Source of the DNA: Trema orientale
Taxonomy: Eukaryota > Streptophyta > Magnoliopsida > Rosales > Cannabaceae
NCBI GenBank assembly: GCA_002914845.1
Contig: JXTC01000065.1
Coordinates: 608,413 to 672,412 of the forward strand
DNA length: 64,000 nt
Direction of reading: 5' to 3'
Shown here: one piece after another, positions 47,023 to 59,415 of the stretch
How the letters are laid out: every line of letters starts with the position of its first letter
How positions within the stretch are numbered: the first letter of the stretch is position 1
Translations under genes and position numbers: made by a program
Notes under the pieces: generated by a model
The model's database searches: none
What the model saw: only the letters and a program-made list of their open reading frames with translations
Told to the model about the DNA's origin: nothing

Positions 47023-47039
47023 CCCAAACAATAGCAATA

Positions 47040-47487
47040 TTCAATAAATACGTTTTTTTTTTTTTTTTTCCAAAAGAAAAACATACAAAAACAACATAAA
47101 CTGGAAAAAACGACCATGACTATCATCAACATTATCATAAAACGACACAAATCTTTAAATACGAATACAACTGAAAAACGACATTAATTTCCTATTAAAA
47201 AAACGTTAACGTAAACTCTATGTTAAGTCGAAGGATCACAATAAATTGCAACATCTGAAACCACAAAAATAAATAAATAAATAAATAAAAAAAGAGAAAG
47301 TAACGAAGACCTCAAAAAACCACAAGATCGTAAAACCTGGAAAACGACATTTGATATGTTCAATGAGATAAAAACGACACAATGAACAATCCCAATTCTC
47401 AAATAACAACCTCAATATCTAACAAATTGCTTCAACTGAAAATTGATAATAACCACCTAAGAAAAAACATGATTTAGAAACGCAAGG

Positions 47488-47518
<31 letters not shown>

Positions 47519-48250
47519 AAAAAGAAAAGAAAAGAAACTCATAGAATAAAAGATTATACTACTTTGACTTTAGATATTGTGATACGTTCCCTGAATTTGT
47601 TTTTTTTAAAAGGCCTGAATTTTTTATTATGACCATTGAGTCTTTTTAATATCAGTTAAATATTATACTACAATGTAACACCTCCAAATTGTGAATTATT
47701 TTATTATATAAAAATAAATAAATAAAAATATATTAATTTCACCAATGATCCGAATTATAGTTCTTGTATAGTCGTACTACTTTGGTTACTAAAATTTTTA
47801 TTTAAATATGTTTGTATTTACTCTTTAGGAATTGATCATTATATCATTAAATTTGATAATTCTTTAACGAAAAGGGCTAAGTGACTATAAATACCATAAT
47901 ATTAAACATAATTATTCAAGATGCCACACAATCACATCACTTTCATCAACATTCCCTTTAACCTGAAAACTTGGATCACCCATATCAAACAACTACCCCT
48001 TAATATAACATACTATATTTCAAGGGCATTGGTGAAACTAACCTTGAAATAAACTAACTAAAAAGGACAATAAAGTCGTCATATGACAAATACTAAGAAG
48101 TAAAAAAGGATAAAAGCTAACAACGACATCATTGATCATAGAATTTAAAAGAAAAACGACGACATTATTAAAACGACAATGAACTCAAACGACATAACTG
48201 TGTGCATTTTCACTATTTTGATTTAAACGCTTTCGAAGGAATTAATATAG
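47040..48250 (+). repeat. AAACGACA-rich stretch downstream of peptide copy 3
   Basis: AAACGACA or close variants recur at about 47110, 47150, 47175, 47340 and 47380 and again at 48120-48200. One part, CATAAAACGACACAAATCTTTAAATACGA, matches CATAATAAAACGACATCAACCTCTAAATACGA in the copy 1 block near 18770. A run of about 30 A lies at 47488-47516. No gene is seen. Confidence 0.5.
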
Positions 48251-49028
48251 CATGCAATTTTGTTCCAGGACTTCGTTGTTGGTCCATTAATTTTACTTTC
48301 ATTAAAAAAAAAAAAACTTGGGTCAATTTTGTGAAAACGTTAAAAATTAAATTAAGATGTCAGTTATAATTAAGCTATGGATAATAATAATAATATCCTT
48401 GAATAGTCATTGTACTACATTGGTTAGTTGCAGCCAGCATACTATACTGTTAGTTGCAGCCAGCATACAAGATAATATACAGAGTTAAAGGGGAAAGAAA
48501 AACCTCTATTTCGACCTTCCAAGTGCTCGTCTATTCCCTGTACTTTTCTTGAAGAAAGAAAAACTGAGTATAGTAATATATCATTGCTTATTATTTTGTA
48601 AAGAGTTAATGCAATCGTATAGGCCAAAAAGTTTTTGCCAAATGTTAATAACTGGTATCTTTACTCTGAAATTGAATCAAAATAGTGAAAGAAAAAACTT
48701 ACTTTTTTACGATTCTAATATTTTGAATCAGTCATCTTATTGTCCATGGCACCTCTTATATGATATACAAAATAATTTAGTTTGGCTATAATAACTTATG
48801 CAATCTGTAGAGAAAATTAGGGTTCAAGATGAATTGTGTTTTAAAAAAAGAGTGAGAATAGTATAGTATTGTTTTCTCTAAACATATACAAAAGGGGAAT
48901 TATCAATTTTGACCTTCTTTTAATACATGTGATGAAAAAAGAAACAACTTATAAACCATTTACAAAAGTAGGACTTTTATTGTCATGTCATTTAATGAAT
49001 ATTTCGAAGTTCCAAAATTATCCCTGAC
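48251..49028. other. Intergenic, no gene seen
   Basis: AT-rich. A 19-bp direct repeat GTTAGTTGCAGCCAGCATA occurs at about 48423 and 48450. The open frames lack codon structure or recognisable domains. Confidence 0.5.
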
Positions 49029-49353
49029 TCGACCATAGTCGAAAATTTTCGACCAAGTCGAAAAAATCAAAAGTGACGGAGGTAGCACCGGGAAAACGGC
49101 CGGCTATGTTCGACTAGAGTTGAAAAATTTCAACCACGGTCAAACGCTAGTCGAATGTCGGTCAAAAATTTCGACCGGTGGCTTCGATTCCAGTCGAATT
49201 GTTCGACTACGTTCGAACGGTGGTTCGACCCCAGTCGAAAATGTTCGACCGCGGTCAAAATTTTCCGGCGACCGGTTGAAAAACGATCGGAACAACCGGG
49301 AGAGGCGGTCGGATAAGTTCGACCACAGTAAAAAATTTTCGACCCTAGTCGAG
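49029..49353. repeat. TCGA-rich motif cluster
   Basis: About 17 TCGA words in some 325 bp, mostly as alternating TTCGACC and AGTCGAAA, giving many short inverted repeats. Both strands are open for 90-111 codons here, which reflects the motif and not a gene. It ends some 400 bp before the probable transcription start region of the helicase gene. Confidence 0.7.
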
Positions 49354-49739
49354 CGGAGGCGCCGTCGCTGGGGTCGGAATCGGGACCGGTAATGGTGGCT
49401 AAAGTAATTTGAAATTTTTTGAAGAAATATGATATCCAAGTAATTTCATATGTGTGACATGTCAATTAGGGTTAGTTTTGAAAACATTAATAAGTGAGTC
49501 CTATTTTTCATTACAAAGATTTAGTAGACCTCCTAGGTATAAATTCTCCTAAAAAAAACGTGTCGTTAAAATTTTTATATACAATTTTAGTACTAAAAAG
49601 TAATTTCCCTTGGAGTTAATTTTTTAATAGAAATGTTTACAAGAAATAAGGGTGGGAGAACGGACATGGGAAGGAATAGACCCGCCCTAACGCTTAAACC
49701 CCGAGTCCCAAAAGAAGTTAAAAAAAAAAATAAAATTTC

Positions 49740-50355
49740 TCAGCTCACGTAAAAACCCCAGGCTGAGATTTTGCTTCCTGTACCGCCTCCACCGCTACCC
49801 TAACACTACACCACACCTCTCTCTATCTCTCTCGCTTCACCGGCCGCCACCAGCCTCCGGCAAGTGAATCTCTTTTGGGTAGGGTTTATCTTCTTTTTCA
49901 GTTTTCTATTTCTTGATTAATTTCGGTCAAACTAATCCGGTGAGATTAAGGGTGGTTGGGCTTAGCTGAATCGCATTACGTAAAGATTTCGTTTGAATCA
50001 AATTTATTATCTTCTTCTTCTTCTTCTTCTTCTTCTTCCTCCTTGAGTGAGCTCTGAGTTTCAAAATCAGAGAAAAATCGATTATCCATGGCCGTGTCTT
50101 GAGTTTAGCGAATGTTTCAGCCGCATGAACAATTTTCGAGAGCTAGGTTATGAATTAAACACCGTTAGGTATATTATTTGATTATTTGGGGCTCTTTAGA
50201 GTTTAATTTCAAAAAAAAAAAAAAGCACATAATAAACCAGACCCATATATGGGGCCGTATATTACACATATGTACAAACATGATCATACTATTTGAAAAT
50301 TTAGATTACTGGGCATCTCATGAAGTGGATTATCTGTTGGATTAGGGGTTTGAGA
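49740..50355 (+). promoter_or_regulatory. Promoter-proximal and 5' UTR region of the helicase gene
   Basis: A change from AT-rich to CT-rich, moderately GC-rich sequence (CCGCCTCCACCGCTACCC, CACCGGCCGCCACC) and a (CTT)n run at 50011-50037 mark the leader. The exact start and a possible 5' UTR intron are not resolved. Confidence 0.4.
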
Positions 50356-53300
50356 ATGGCAGAGGAAAACGAGGAGGTTGTCACGACGTTTAAAGCTTTG
50401 GGGATTTGTGATCAGTTGGTTGAGGCTTGTGATAAATTGGGTTGGAAAAACCCCTCGAAAATACAGGCTGAAGCCATTCCTCATGCGCTTGATGGTTTGC
50501 TCTCTCCCACTTCATTAATGTTTGAGTTTGGTTTCATCACTTGCATGTTTGTGTGTGTTCTGTTTTTTTCTTTTCCTTTTTTTTTTCTTAAGAATTATTT
50601 TTATTATTTAAAAGATTAGAAACATACATTCAATTTGAAACTCTGTTAATTCTGTTGGCCATGCTTTCTGTGACCCAAATGACAGTACCACAGTTCAGAA
50701 ATCTGCACCAACATTAACCCATGTTTTAATCTTTTACGTCTTAAGCCTTCTCCTTCGGGGTGAAAGGGCAAGCATTATGTGAAAAACTAGCTAGTTAGTG
50801 GGACAATTTTGATCTTCTTTTGTGTGTTTCTTCTTTGAAATGTGTCATGGTTTTTTGTGTGTTTATATGTTGATTTTAGTCCATCACTAAACATACTTTG
50901 ATTGGGATGATGTTCATTTATTGGGTAATTTTTCTTTTCTTTTGCTTATTGATGATAAAATCCTTGAACCTGTGTAGTTAATTTTTTGTTCTTGATCGAG
51001 TAATTCCTTTAAGACGGGACTTAATTAATTCAAAATTTAAAGTTCTTAATTTAATTTATAAACAAAATTGCATTTTTGGCACCAAAATGATTCCTATAAC
51101 ATTTTTTTTTTTCCGATCTACTTGACGGGATGTTTCTAAAAATTCAATTATAGGTAAGGACCTGATTGGACTCGCACAAACGGGTTCTGGTAAAACTGGA
51201 GCTTTTGCTCTTCCCATATTGCAAGCCCTTTTAGAATCTCCACAAGCATTCTTTGCTTGCGTTCTGTCTCCAACAAGGTTAGAATTTATAGTTGACCGGT
51301 AGTTATTCCATCTCATGAGTTGTAATTTATCTGCATTTCTATTCTACTACCTTGTAATGTTTTGCTCTTACTTCAGGGAGCTTGCAATTCAGATTTCTGA
51401 GCAGTTTGAAGCTTTAGGATCTGAAATTGGTGTTAAGTGTGCAGTGGTGAGCATTTCGTGCAAATTAGTTTGCCTCTATTTATGTCCTATTTCATGTCAG
51501 ACATTTAAGGACTCTATATGTGGAATTCTTTTGCTAGAAATTCCATATATGAGACTGAAAAACTTGAGCACAAATTCCATAAGTATAGTGTTTTGACTTT
51601 CCCGTACTTGATGGGTCCAGAAAGATTTTTTTAATATGATATACTGATATTAATGGAAAATTGCACCTCTTTATTTATTTTTATTTAAAAAAACTGTGGC
51701 ATTATTTATCCTTACTCTCCCCCTTTGGTTGAATTCTTTGCAATGAGTCCTTGAATGTTGCTTCCGATTTTGATTCCTCGAGATCAACATGTGACATAGA
51801 ATCCTGACAAACAACTTCATATTGATGACTGTCATCTTTTCTTAGAGTTTTGATGAATTCATCGTCCCTATTTTGGACGAGGTTGGTGTGACTGTGGTGT
51901 AAATAGTGTAGCTTATCTCTTCTTTTCACTAAATGTCATTCAACAATTCATATTCGAGTTCTCAACCTTTGCAATAAGAATTTTTTTCCCCATCTCATCT
52001 TTGGATGGAAAGTTCTTGTTTATTTTGTTTATTTCTTCTTACGCTTGTTGCTTAGCATCATTCACCCAATTTTCTGTAGCTTGTTGGAGGGGTAGACATG
52101 GTGCAACAGGCAATCAACATTGCAAAGCGGCCACACATCATTGTAAGTGTTCAATTTAACTTGAATGGTGACTTTAGGTGCTCTTAAATATGCAATTAGT
52201 GGTTAACAATGCTATTGGGCTTGTTTTATGTTATTATTGCTCGTTTCCTAAATGTGCAATTATGTTTAACAATGATATGAAGATTATAATAAGGTTGCAC
52301 GAGATAAATAAAAGACGTTTCGTTTTGGGTTTTTTTTTCTCAACGTTTGCAGTACATAAAGCAAAAATAGTACTCTGTTGTATATTGACAAGTACATGCA
52401 TGATGATGTTTATGTTGCCTTTTAAAGGTTATTGTTGAGATTTTGAAACTGCATCTAAAACATGGAAGCTATCATAAATTGGTGTAAGAAATGAATATCC
52501 ATATCTTATATCGAAGGCCTTTCTTGAGAGAGAGGGGGGTTACTCGTGCTGTTTAATTGATGGTTTGTTAGGAGTGTTCTCTTTCACTATCTCCTTTTGC
52601 TGAACTCGTTTTCTCCTTACTTTGGACCCAATATGATACTTTGTTACTGCAGCCCTCTTTGCTTATTTTCTCCTTACTCTTGACCCAATAAGATACTTTG
52701 TTACTGCAGCTCTCTTTATCTACCAAGAGATCATGACTAATGGATTTAGTTACAGTTGACCCATAATACCAGATGTTTAATCTATCATTCAATAAATTTT
52801 ATATATATTCCCAATTTCGTTTTTTGTAGGTTGGGACACCTGGTCGCCTAATGGATCATTTAACCAACACAAAGGGTTTTTCTCTTCGCATGTTGAAATA
52901 TCTGGTATAGTTTGTGCTGTTCATTTCTGCAACCATTTTATTCTTTTGCTGTTTTAAGAAATTGGTTGTGCCGCTTATTGCACCATTTTGCCTTTTGTTT
53001 GATTGAGGAATTATGGATCGTCTTACTCTATATCATAACATTGCTGCTACTTAGGCATCCATATAGGTGTTATTTTTATTACCCTTAGCAGTTCATATGA
53101 TTGGTGTGCACCTTGAGCAGGTTTTGGACGAGGCAGACAGGTTGCTAAATGAGGAATTTGAGAAAACACTGGATGAAATTCTGAATGTTATTCCCCGTGA
53201 TCGTAAAACGTATTTATTTTCTGCTACCATGACCAAAAAGGTAACGTGTAGAAATCAAATTTTTCAAGAATATGTGTATCATAGTTGTACCATTTTCAAT

Positions 53301-56184
53301 AGTACCTGTGACTGGGTGACAGCGAATACCTTCTGCAATGCAGTATTTGAAATTTTGTGCCTTACTCCTCTTCCTTCTATAAAATTTGGTAAATATACAT
53401 TGTATTATGTATGTACTTTCTAGTTCTCATGGTGGCTCCTGTTACTTCCTCCTGAAACTCATGAACCTTTTTGGAGGTTGAATGAATACCCTCCGTTTTT
53501 ATTCCTGCTACAAAGTTCTTAAAAACTTTTTCTTTTCTCTTCCCTCTCCGCTTTACTACTCCCTTCCCAAGCAGATGTATAGCCTGAATACTTCGTTTTA
53601 CCGGATAGTAGTTGTCCTGAATACTTCGTTTTACCGGATAGTAGTTGTTCTGAACATTAATTGCTTGTTAGAAAGGGTTTGTTGAGTTTTCTGTCGTTAG
53701 TATTCGGTCAAGGATATATCTCACCTGATCAAACATGTACTTTGATAGCATTTCCTAATGTGCACTGTTGGGTCATAGATCTAGAAAAGGAGTTACTACT
53801 CTCTAAACTTATGTAACTTATATCACTATATGTGCTTTCTGAATTGTGCTCATAAACTAAATTATGTTTCTTGTAATTCAGGTCAAGAAGCTCCAAAGGG
53901 CTTGTCTAAGGAACCCTGTAAAGGTGCAAATATACACCTTATATGTCGAATTTTGTTGTCTATAATTCTTGGACTGACTAGGAAGGTTGTTGGCTTTTGG
54001 GTTATTTCAGATTGAAGCAGCATCCAAGTATTCCACTGTTGACACACTAAAACAACAGTATCGCTTTGTGCCTGCTAAATATAAGGTTTATGATTATCCC
54101 CATATTACACTACTCTATAAATCTATAGAAACCGAGTTCCTGGTGAAGCTGAATCTCTTGGGAATAAATTCATATTTTGTCTGCTACAGGATTGCTATTT
54201 AGTTTATATTCTGACTGAAAGGTCTGAATCTACATCAATGGTTTTCACTCGCACATGCGATGCAACCCGCTTTCTGGCTATGGTTCTTTCAAATCTTGGC
54301 CTAAAGGCTATCCCGATTAGTGGTCATATGACCCAGGTACACACCGGAATACCTTCCCCCCCTCCTCCTCCTCCTCCTAACATTCTGCGCCGGTTTTGAG
54401 TTTCTTAAACTAAACCTTTTCATTGGAATTTTTCTGACAGGCAAAAAGACTTGGAGCTTTAAATTTATTCAAGTCTGGACAGTATAATATACTTGTGTGC
54501 ACTGATGTAGCGAGTAGGGGACTGGATATTCCATCTGTAGATATGGTCATTAACTATGATATCCCAACAAATTCCAAGGTCAGTCTTGCTATTTGCTGTC
54601 CTCGAGCATATTTAGAAGTGAAATATAATGTACAATGCATCATGATGGACTATTGAGAATCAAAAATGATCTAAAATTATGGACTTTTTGGTACTATATA
54701 GTCGAGGAGTTGTTATTGGTTCACAATCACTTTATTTTACTTGTTTCTTTTTATAATATCTACTCTTTTTTACCTTCGTATAGAAGAGATTATTTAGATA
54801 CCTTTTTATGGCTAAATGCCAAGCTACCTTGTATCTCCCTTCAGTATTCATCAATACCGAATATTATGTGTTGCTGATTTCAAGCAAAAGTTATAATCTC
54901 TCTAAGAGCAAATATTTCCTTTTCTCTTTTCTCCCTTCTATTGCGCACTTACTAACACAGGACAATTAAATTAGTATTGGATGACACTTTTTATTTTGCA
55001 AATTTCTTGGTATCCGCAAATTTTCTTTATCAGCTCCTTATGATATTCTGTGTGTAAGTTATCAGTCTTTTTCCTATTGAAGGCAATGATGCATTGTTGA
55101 GGAATTCTTGCATGATTTCTTCTCACTTTTTGATGTTTACTTATCATATTATGCACCTCCTACTTTCGGTACTTCTGATATTAAAACTTTTGCATCAAGA
55201 CTTGCCATCCCACATGTTTGGTTTTATTAATTATGTAAATTGTGACCATTTTTTCTCATTAAAAAAAATTCTTTACGAGTGAGGAATTGTGGAAAGTATT
55301 TTTTTAGTAGTTATTTTATTATTTTGTGCATTCTGTTGTACTAACTGCAAGTTGGCCACAGGATTATATACATCGAGTGGGGAGAACTGCTCGGGCTGGT
55401 CGATCTGGTGTTGCCATCTCCCTTGTAAATCAGTACGAGTTGGAGTGGTATATACAGATTGAAAAGCTCATTGGTAAGGAATGCATTTTGTACTTGTGCT
55501 CTTGGCAGTGAAGAGAATATCTCAGTGAGTAATAAAATTTTACATGATCCAGGTAAAAAATTACCCGAGTATCCTGCTGAAGAAGCAGAAGTCTTGCTAC
55601 TGTTGGAGCGTGTTACAGAAGCCAAAAGAATCACCCAAGGGGTAATAAATTATATTGGTTTCTGTTTTTGGTTTTATTAAGTGCCTTTTATGTTTGCTCA
55701 TAACTACGGTGTTGATAGCTAAAGGTTCTTGGATATGTATGTTCCATGAATCGTGGGTTCCATGGATGCATACTGCAACCTAAGGTTCTTGGATATGTAT
55801 GTTCCATGAATCGTGGGTTCCATGGATACATACTGCAACCTCATTGTTCTGATGAAATTAGTTATGGAGTCTCTTATATTGCTTTTATTTTTGTTTGAGT
55901 GTGGTTTGTCTAGATTTAGAGTTTGCTCTCTACAAAATACAAGTGCGGAATGGGTTCCACTTATGGGGTTTTCAATAGTATTAACCACCTTTGTTTTCTT
56001 CTGTTTTTCCACTACCATTTTCTATTCATTGGTTAACAAACTGCATATTTGACATCTTTAGAAAATCAAGGATGGAATTGGCAATAAAAGGAAGAAAAAG
56101 GATGACGATTATGTCGAGAAAGATGCTGAGAAGTATTTTGGTCTCAAGGATCGGAAGTCCTCAAAGAAAACAAAAAGGCGATGA
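50356..56184 (+). CDS. RH10: DEAD-box ATP-dependent RNA helicase, RH10 / DDX47 / Rrp3 type
   Basis: Thirteen exons join in frame to 438 aa: 50356-50494, 51154-51277, 51377-51446, 52080-52142, 52830-52904, 53121-53240, 53882-53923, 54011-54085, 54190-54336, 54441-54578, 55362-55473, 55553-55641 and 56062-56184, all with GT-AG introns. Motifs in order are FKALGI plus the Q motif, AQTGSGKT (Walker A), [33 protein letters not shown] and [11 protein letters not shown]. The tail KRKKKDDD...KKTKRR is a basic nuclear or nucleolar signal. Rrp3/DDX47 unwinds RNA during 18S rRNA maturation. Length and motif spacing fit the family (about 455 aa). The start MAEENEE was chosen over an in-frame ATG at 50320, which adds an unlike leader. 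All catalytic residues are intact, so it should be functional. Confidence 0.93.
52600..52715. repeat. Intronic direct repeat in helicase intron 4
   Basis: CTCCTTACT-TGACCCAATA-GATACTTTGTTACTGCAGC-CTCTTT occurs twice in tandem, about 60 bp apart, in the intron between exons 4 and 5. Each copy contains the sequence CTGCAG. Confidence 0.7.
53581..53653. repeat. Intronic 36-bp tandem duplication in helicase intron 6
   Basis: CTGAATACTTCGTTTTACCG... is repeated back to back with almost no change. Confidence 0.85.
55722..55841. repeat. Intronic 60-bp tandem duplication in helicase intron 12
   Basis: Two back-to-back 60-bp units (55722-55781, 55782-55841) start AAGGTTCTTGGATATGTATG and differ by a single G/A change, so the duplication is recent. 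Confidence 0.9.
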
Positions 56185-56760
56185 TTATTTTCTTATTACA
56201 AGTTTTGTTCAGCAAGTCTTAATATTCCCTTTTTCTTCTTTTTGAAAGAGATTTTTTTACCGGGGCGAAAGGGGCTTCTTAAGGAGCAACATCGTCAATC
56301 TTGATCTTCAGCCAACACATCTCTCTCTTTTTTTTTTTTTTTTTTTTTTTGTGGTTACTTGTACTTGTGTTTGATTAGATTAAAAAAATATATTCTTTGA
56401 ATATTACAATGGTGATCCTGTTGCTTTGTCAATTATAAGAAAAATAGTGTACCATCGAGAGACGAATGTCTCTATGGAATCATCTTGTGGCTGATTGTGT
56501 TGAAACTGTTACGTATGAGTATATGTTTCTTTGGTAGGCACCCAGTAAAATGAAAAATTGTCAACTTAAATGTATTCATAACAGGACTCCACATCTGCAG
56601 GTCTTATCAGTAAAAATATTATTTATGGTTAAATTAACGCGGTAATTAATACACAAAGTACTGTAATCATTTCACTCTGCAAAGAATACGTAATTGGAAT
56701 CGAAATATGTTTGCGTGACATCTATAATGGTATATGGTGCACAAGATAATTTGTTCAAGT

Positions 56761-58424
56761 TCAACAGTTTGTAAGTTCTGATACTACTTTTTTAACCTTC
56801 TTAATAATTAGCTTAATGAGCTTGATTAAGGGATGTATGGTAGGAGGCAAAACTGCCGATAATACTATGATGACAGTCTTAGTAGCATCTTGGGGCGCCA
56901 TGCTGGTTAATCCGGTGTAATATGTGAAGTACAGAGCAACTACACAGAACCGAAACTCCAACTGCATAGGGAGATTGTCTGTGAGGATGGTAAGCATGTA
57001 AAGAGACACCGAGAGTCCAAGGGAATTAAAAACCACGAACAAGAGATAGGAAATCGAACTGAAGGACCCCATAACGGAGGCCCCAGCTAGGTGTTTAGGG
57101 GTAGTGGTGCCATTCCCTGTTAGGTTAGTGTCTTGCCAAACACCACTTGGAGGGTTGATTCCCACTTGAAACGTTGCTGTGGCCATTAAAACAGCCATAA
57201 CCAAAAGGGTATTTCTCGCATCGCTTGGAGAATCTCTTCCCTTTTTGAACTTGAAGTACTCCAGCAAATCATCTTCACTCTCCGATTCGCAACGATCTTC
57301 CACGTTTTGCTGATAAGTGTCGTAGCCAAAGGTCGAAGAAGGAGAGCGGAGGATGTCATTTTCTCTCTTAGCTCCAGCATTTCGAAGGAGCTCATCGATT
57401 TCTCTGTCACCGGCTTCGCTTGGGAAAATGAGTAGTAAGTCGAGGGCAGTCAGACCACTTTTGTTTACAGCATTTACTATCAGAGTACCACCTGTTGTAG
57501 TATTTCCAAAGCCGATTAACCATTCCACCACCTGTGAGAAGCTTTCTTCAATAGTTTGAGTCAACTCAACATAACGATCTAGTGAAAATAAGAGAAAGTA
57601 ACGATCTTTGGTCTCTCAGTCTCCTATTTTTCAGCATTTATGTATTAATAATCCTCTCAGTCTCACCTCTTATTCTACTGTCTACAATTAAAGTTCCCCT
57701 AGAAACTACTTAGAATATCATTTTATTTTATCAAAATTGCCAACCCTTTTGCTTGATTTTGATATATTAATAGAAACCTTAAGATTCACAACCAAAAAAA
57801 AAAAAAAAAAAGAAAACAGAAATTCGATTAAGGACAAGAACTTATACTTGCCTGGCGGTGTTTTCTCCACGTTGCTAGATGAAGTACTGAATTACCAAAT
57901 TCATCTCTCATATTCAATATATCATCCCTTTTCTTCTCTCTGATCCATCTCAACATAATATCAATTGCTTCAAATTGACTATACCTAATGGCAAGGTGCA
58001 AAGCTGATTCTTTTTGCACTGTTACATCCTCAAGACTCTCAGGACAAGCCACAAGGATTTCTTTTATGATGTCTGACCTTCCTCTGCTAGCTGCAAAATG
58101 AAGAGGGGTCCACTTATTCCTTCCCTCTATCCTGCAAACTCTTCGGTCAACTCTCAAAAGCTCCCGCAGAATCTCCAAATACCCGTTTGCGGAAGCCATG
58201 TGAATTGGACTAAAACCATCCTCATTCACTTGTTTGGCAAACTCTGGTTTATGCCTCAGAATCTCCTTGACGAAGTCCGTGTGGCCGGCCATGGAAGCGA
58301 CATGTAAGGGGTTGTCTGATGAAGTGAGAGCAGGAGTGTGGAGTATGAGAGGTTTCTCTACAAGCAGTTGGTGTAAGACCATGGTGTTTCCTGTTTGAGA
58401 AGCCTCTAATAGCCTTGTGTCCAT
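56761..58424 (-). CDS. Ankyrin repeat protein with PGG membrane domain (BDA1-like)
   Basis: Two exons (58424-57852 and 57531-56761) give 447 aa. Exon 1 encodes about five ankyrin repeats, e.g. NPLHVASMAGHTDFVKEIL, SPIHMASANGYLEILRELL, TPLHFAASRGRSDIIKEIL and SALHLAIRYSQFEAIDIML. Exon 2 completes the repeat region (SGLTALDLL), then has the PGG domain core RNTLLVMAVLMATATFQVGINPPSGVW and three to four hydrophobic helices to the C-terminus. Plant ankyrin-PGG proteins sit in the plasma membrane and act in immune or stress signalling (BDA1, ACD6 and ITN1 families). The frame only joins if the intron starts GCAAGT at 57851, a GC-AG intron. The helicase gene converges on it from the left. Confidence 0.88.
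57532..57851 (-). other. GC-AG intron of the ankyrin gene
   Basis: The donor reads CAG|GCAAGT and the acceptor TCTCACAG|GTGG. CAG then GTG GTG GAA keeps the frame (HRQ-VVEW). Using the GT four bases later would shift the frame and stop soon. Confidence 0.75.
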
Positions 58425-58764
58425 TATGTCATGTGAAGAACAACTCTGTTTCTTTACATGATATGTCGTCCCTGGTTGTTTTTGGAACTCGGGATATGTT
58501 TGGCTGGTGAGAAAGGAGAATGGGATTTGGCTAGACGAAGAAGAAACTGAAATTAATATTTAATTTTCTACTAGGGGAATTCGTAGATGGGGGAGGGAGA
58601 TTATACTCAGGATTAGACGCGTAGCAATTTGAATATTATAAATTCAGTTGAATAACCATTTGTTAATTGATAAATGGCTCATTATAATTTATAATCATCT
58701 TTTTCTTAGGGACAGGCTTACTATAATCTTGGTTGACCTTAGGAATTAAGATAGTATTACTCAC

Positions 58765-58905
58765 GTTGCGTCTGTACAATTTATATATATATATATATAA
58801 CCATAGAGAAGTCCTCTCTATATATATATAGCCATAGAGAAGTCCTTTATATATATATATATATATAACCATCGAAATCTCCTCCATGTATATATATATA
58901 TATTA
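58765..58905. repeat. (TA)n with an interspersed AACCATAGAGAAGTCCT repeat
   Basis: Three copies of CCAT(A/C)GA(G/A)A(A)GTCCTC separated by TA runs. It lies upstream of the ankyrin gene start on its strand. Confidence 0.8.
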
Positions 58906-58913
58906 TACATATA

Positions 58914-59153
58914 CGTTGCCAATCTAGTAGGTATTTTTTTTTTTTAACCTATGTGTAGGTATTTTCTTTTTAACCGTTGGATCATCATCTAATGGTGATC
59001 CAACGGCTATAATGATATACATGAAAAGACGTGCACTATTAATGCTATTTCTCTCTCTTACTTTTTAATATAAAAAAATATGCAAAAAAGATTTGGTCAA
59101 ATTGATACCTATGCATAGGTTAAAAAAAAAAAATAACTATTGGATTGGTGCCC
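58914..59153 (-). mobile_element. MITE copy D with perfect 9-bp target duplication
   Basis: Runs from CGTTGCCAATCTAGTAGGTA to TTGGATTGGTGCCC and is flanked by ATACATATA on both sides (58905-58913 and 59154-59162). The centre has the strong stem CCGTTGGATCATCATC...GGTGATCCAACGG. Confidence 0.85.
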
Positions 59154-59183
59154 ATACATATATATATTCATATATATATATAT

Positions 59184-59415
59184 GTATTTTTTATTTTTAC
59201 CTATCTATATATTTTTTTTATTTTAACCGTTAGATCATTGATCTAACGACTACCATAATTTGAATAGTTAGAACAAAAAAATAAAAATAAATACTCATTA
59301 TTTAACTCGTACCATGAAAAAAATATGCATAATGAATTTTTATTGGGCAAAACAATACCATGACTAGGTAAAACAACAAAAAAAATAAAATAAAATACCT
59401 CTTGGATTGGTGCCC
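59184..59415 (-). mobile_element. MITE copy E, diverged, 5' terminus lost
   Basis: The right end CTTGGATTGGTGCCC and the central CCGTTAGATCATTGATCTAACG match the family. The left end dissolves into a (TA)n run, so no target duplication is visible. It lies almost next to copy D. Confidence 0.7.

Noticed and set aside
49120..49465. 90-111 codon ORFs on both strands
   Set aside because: Arg/Ser/Asp-rich translation of the TCGA motif cluster with no domain.
55341..55634. 97-codon minus-strand ORF
   Set aside because: It overlaps helicase exons 11 and 12 in antisense and has no support.
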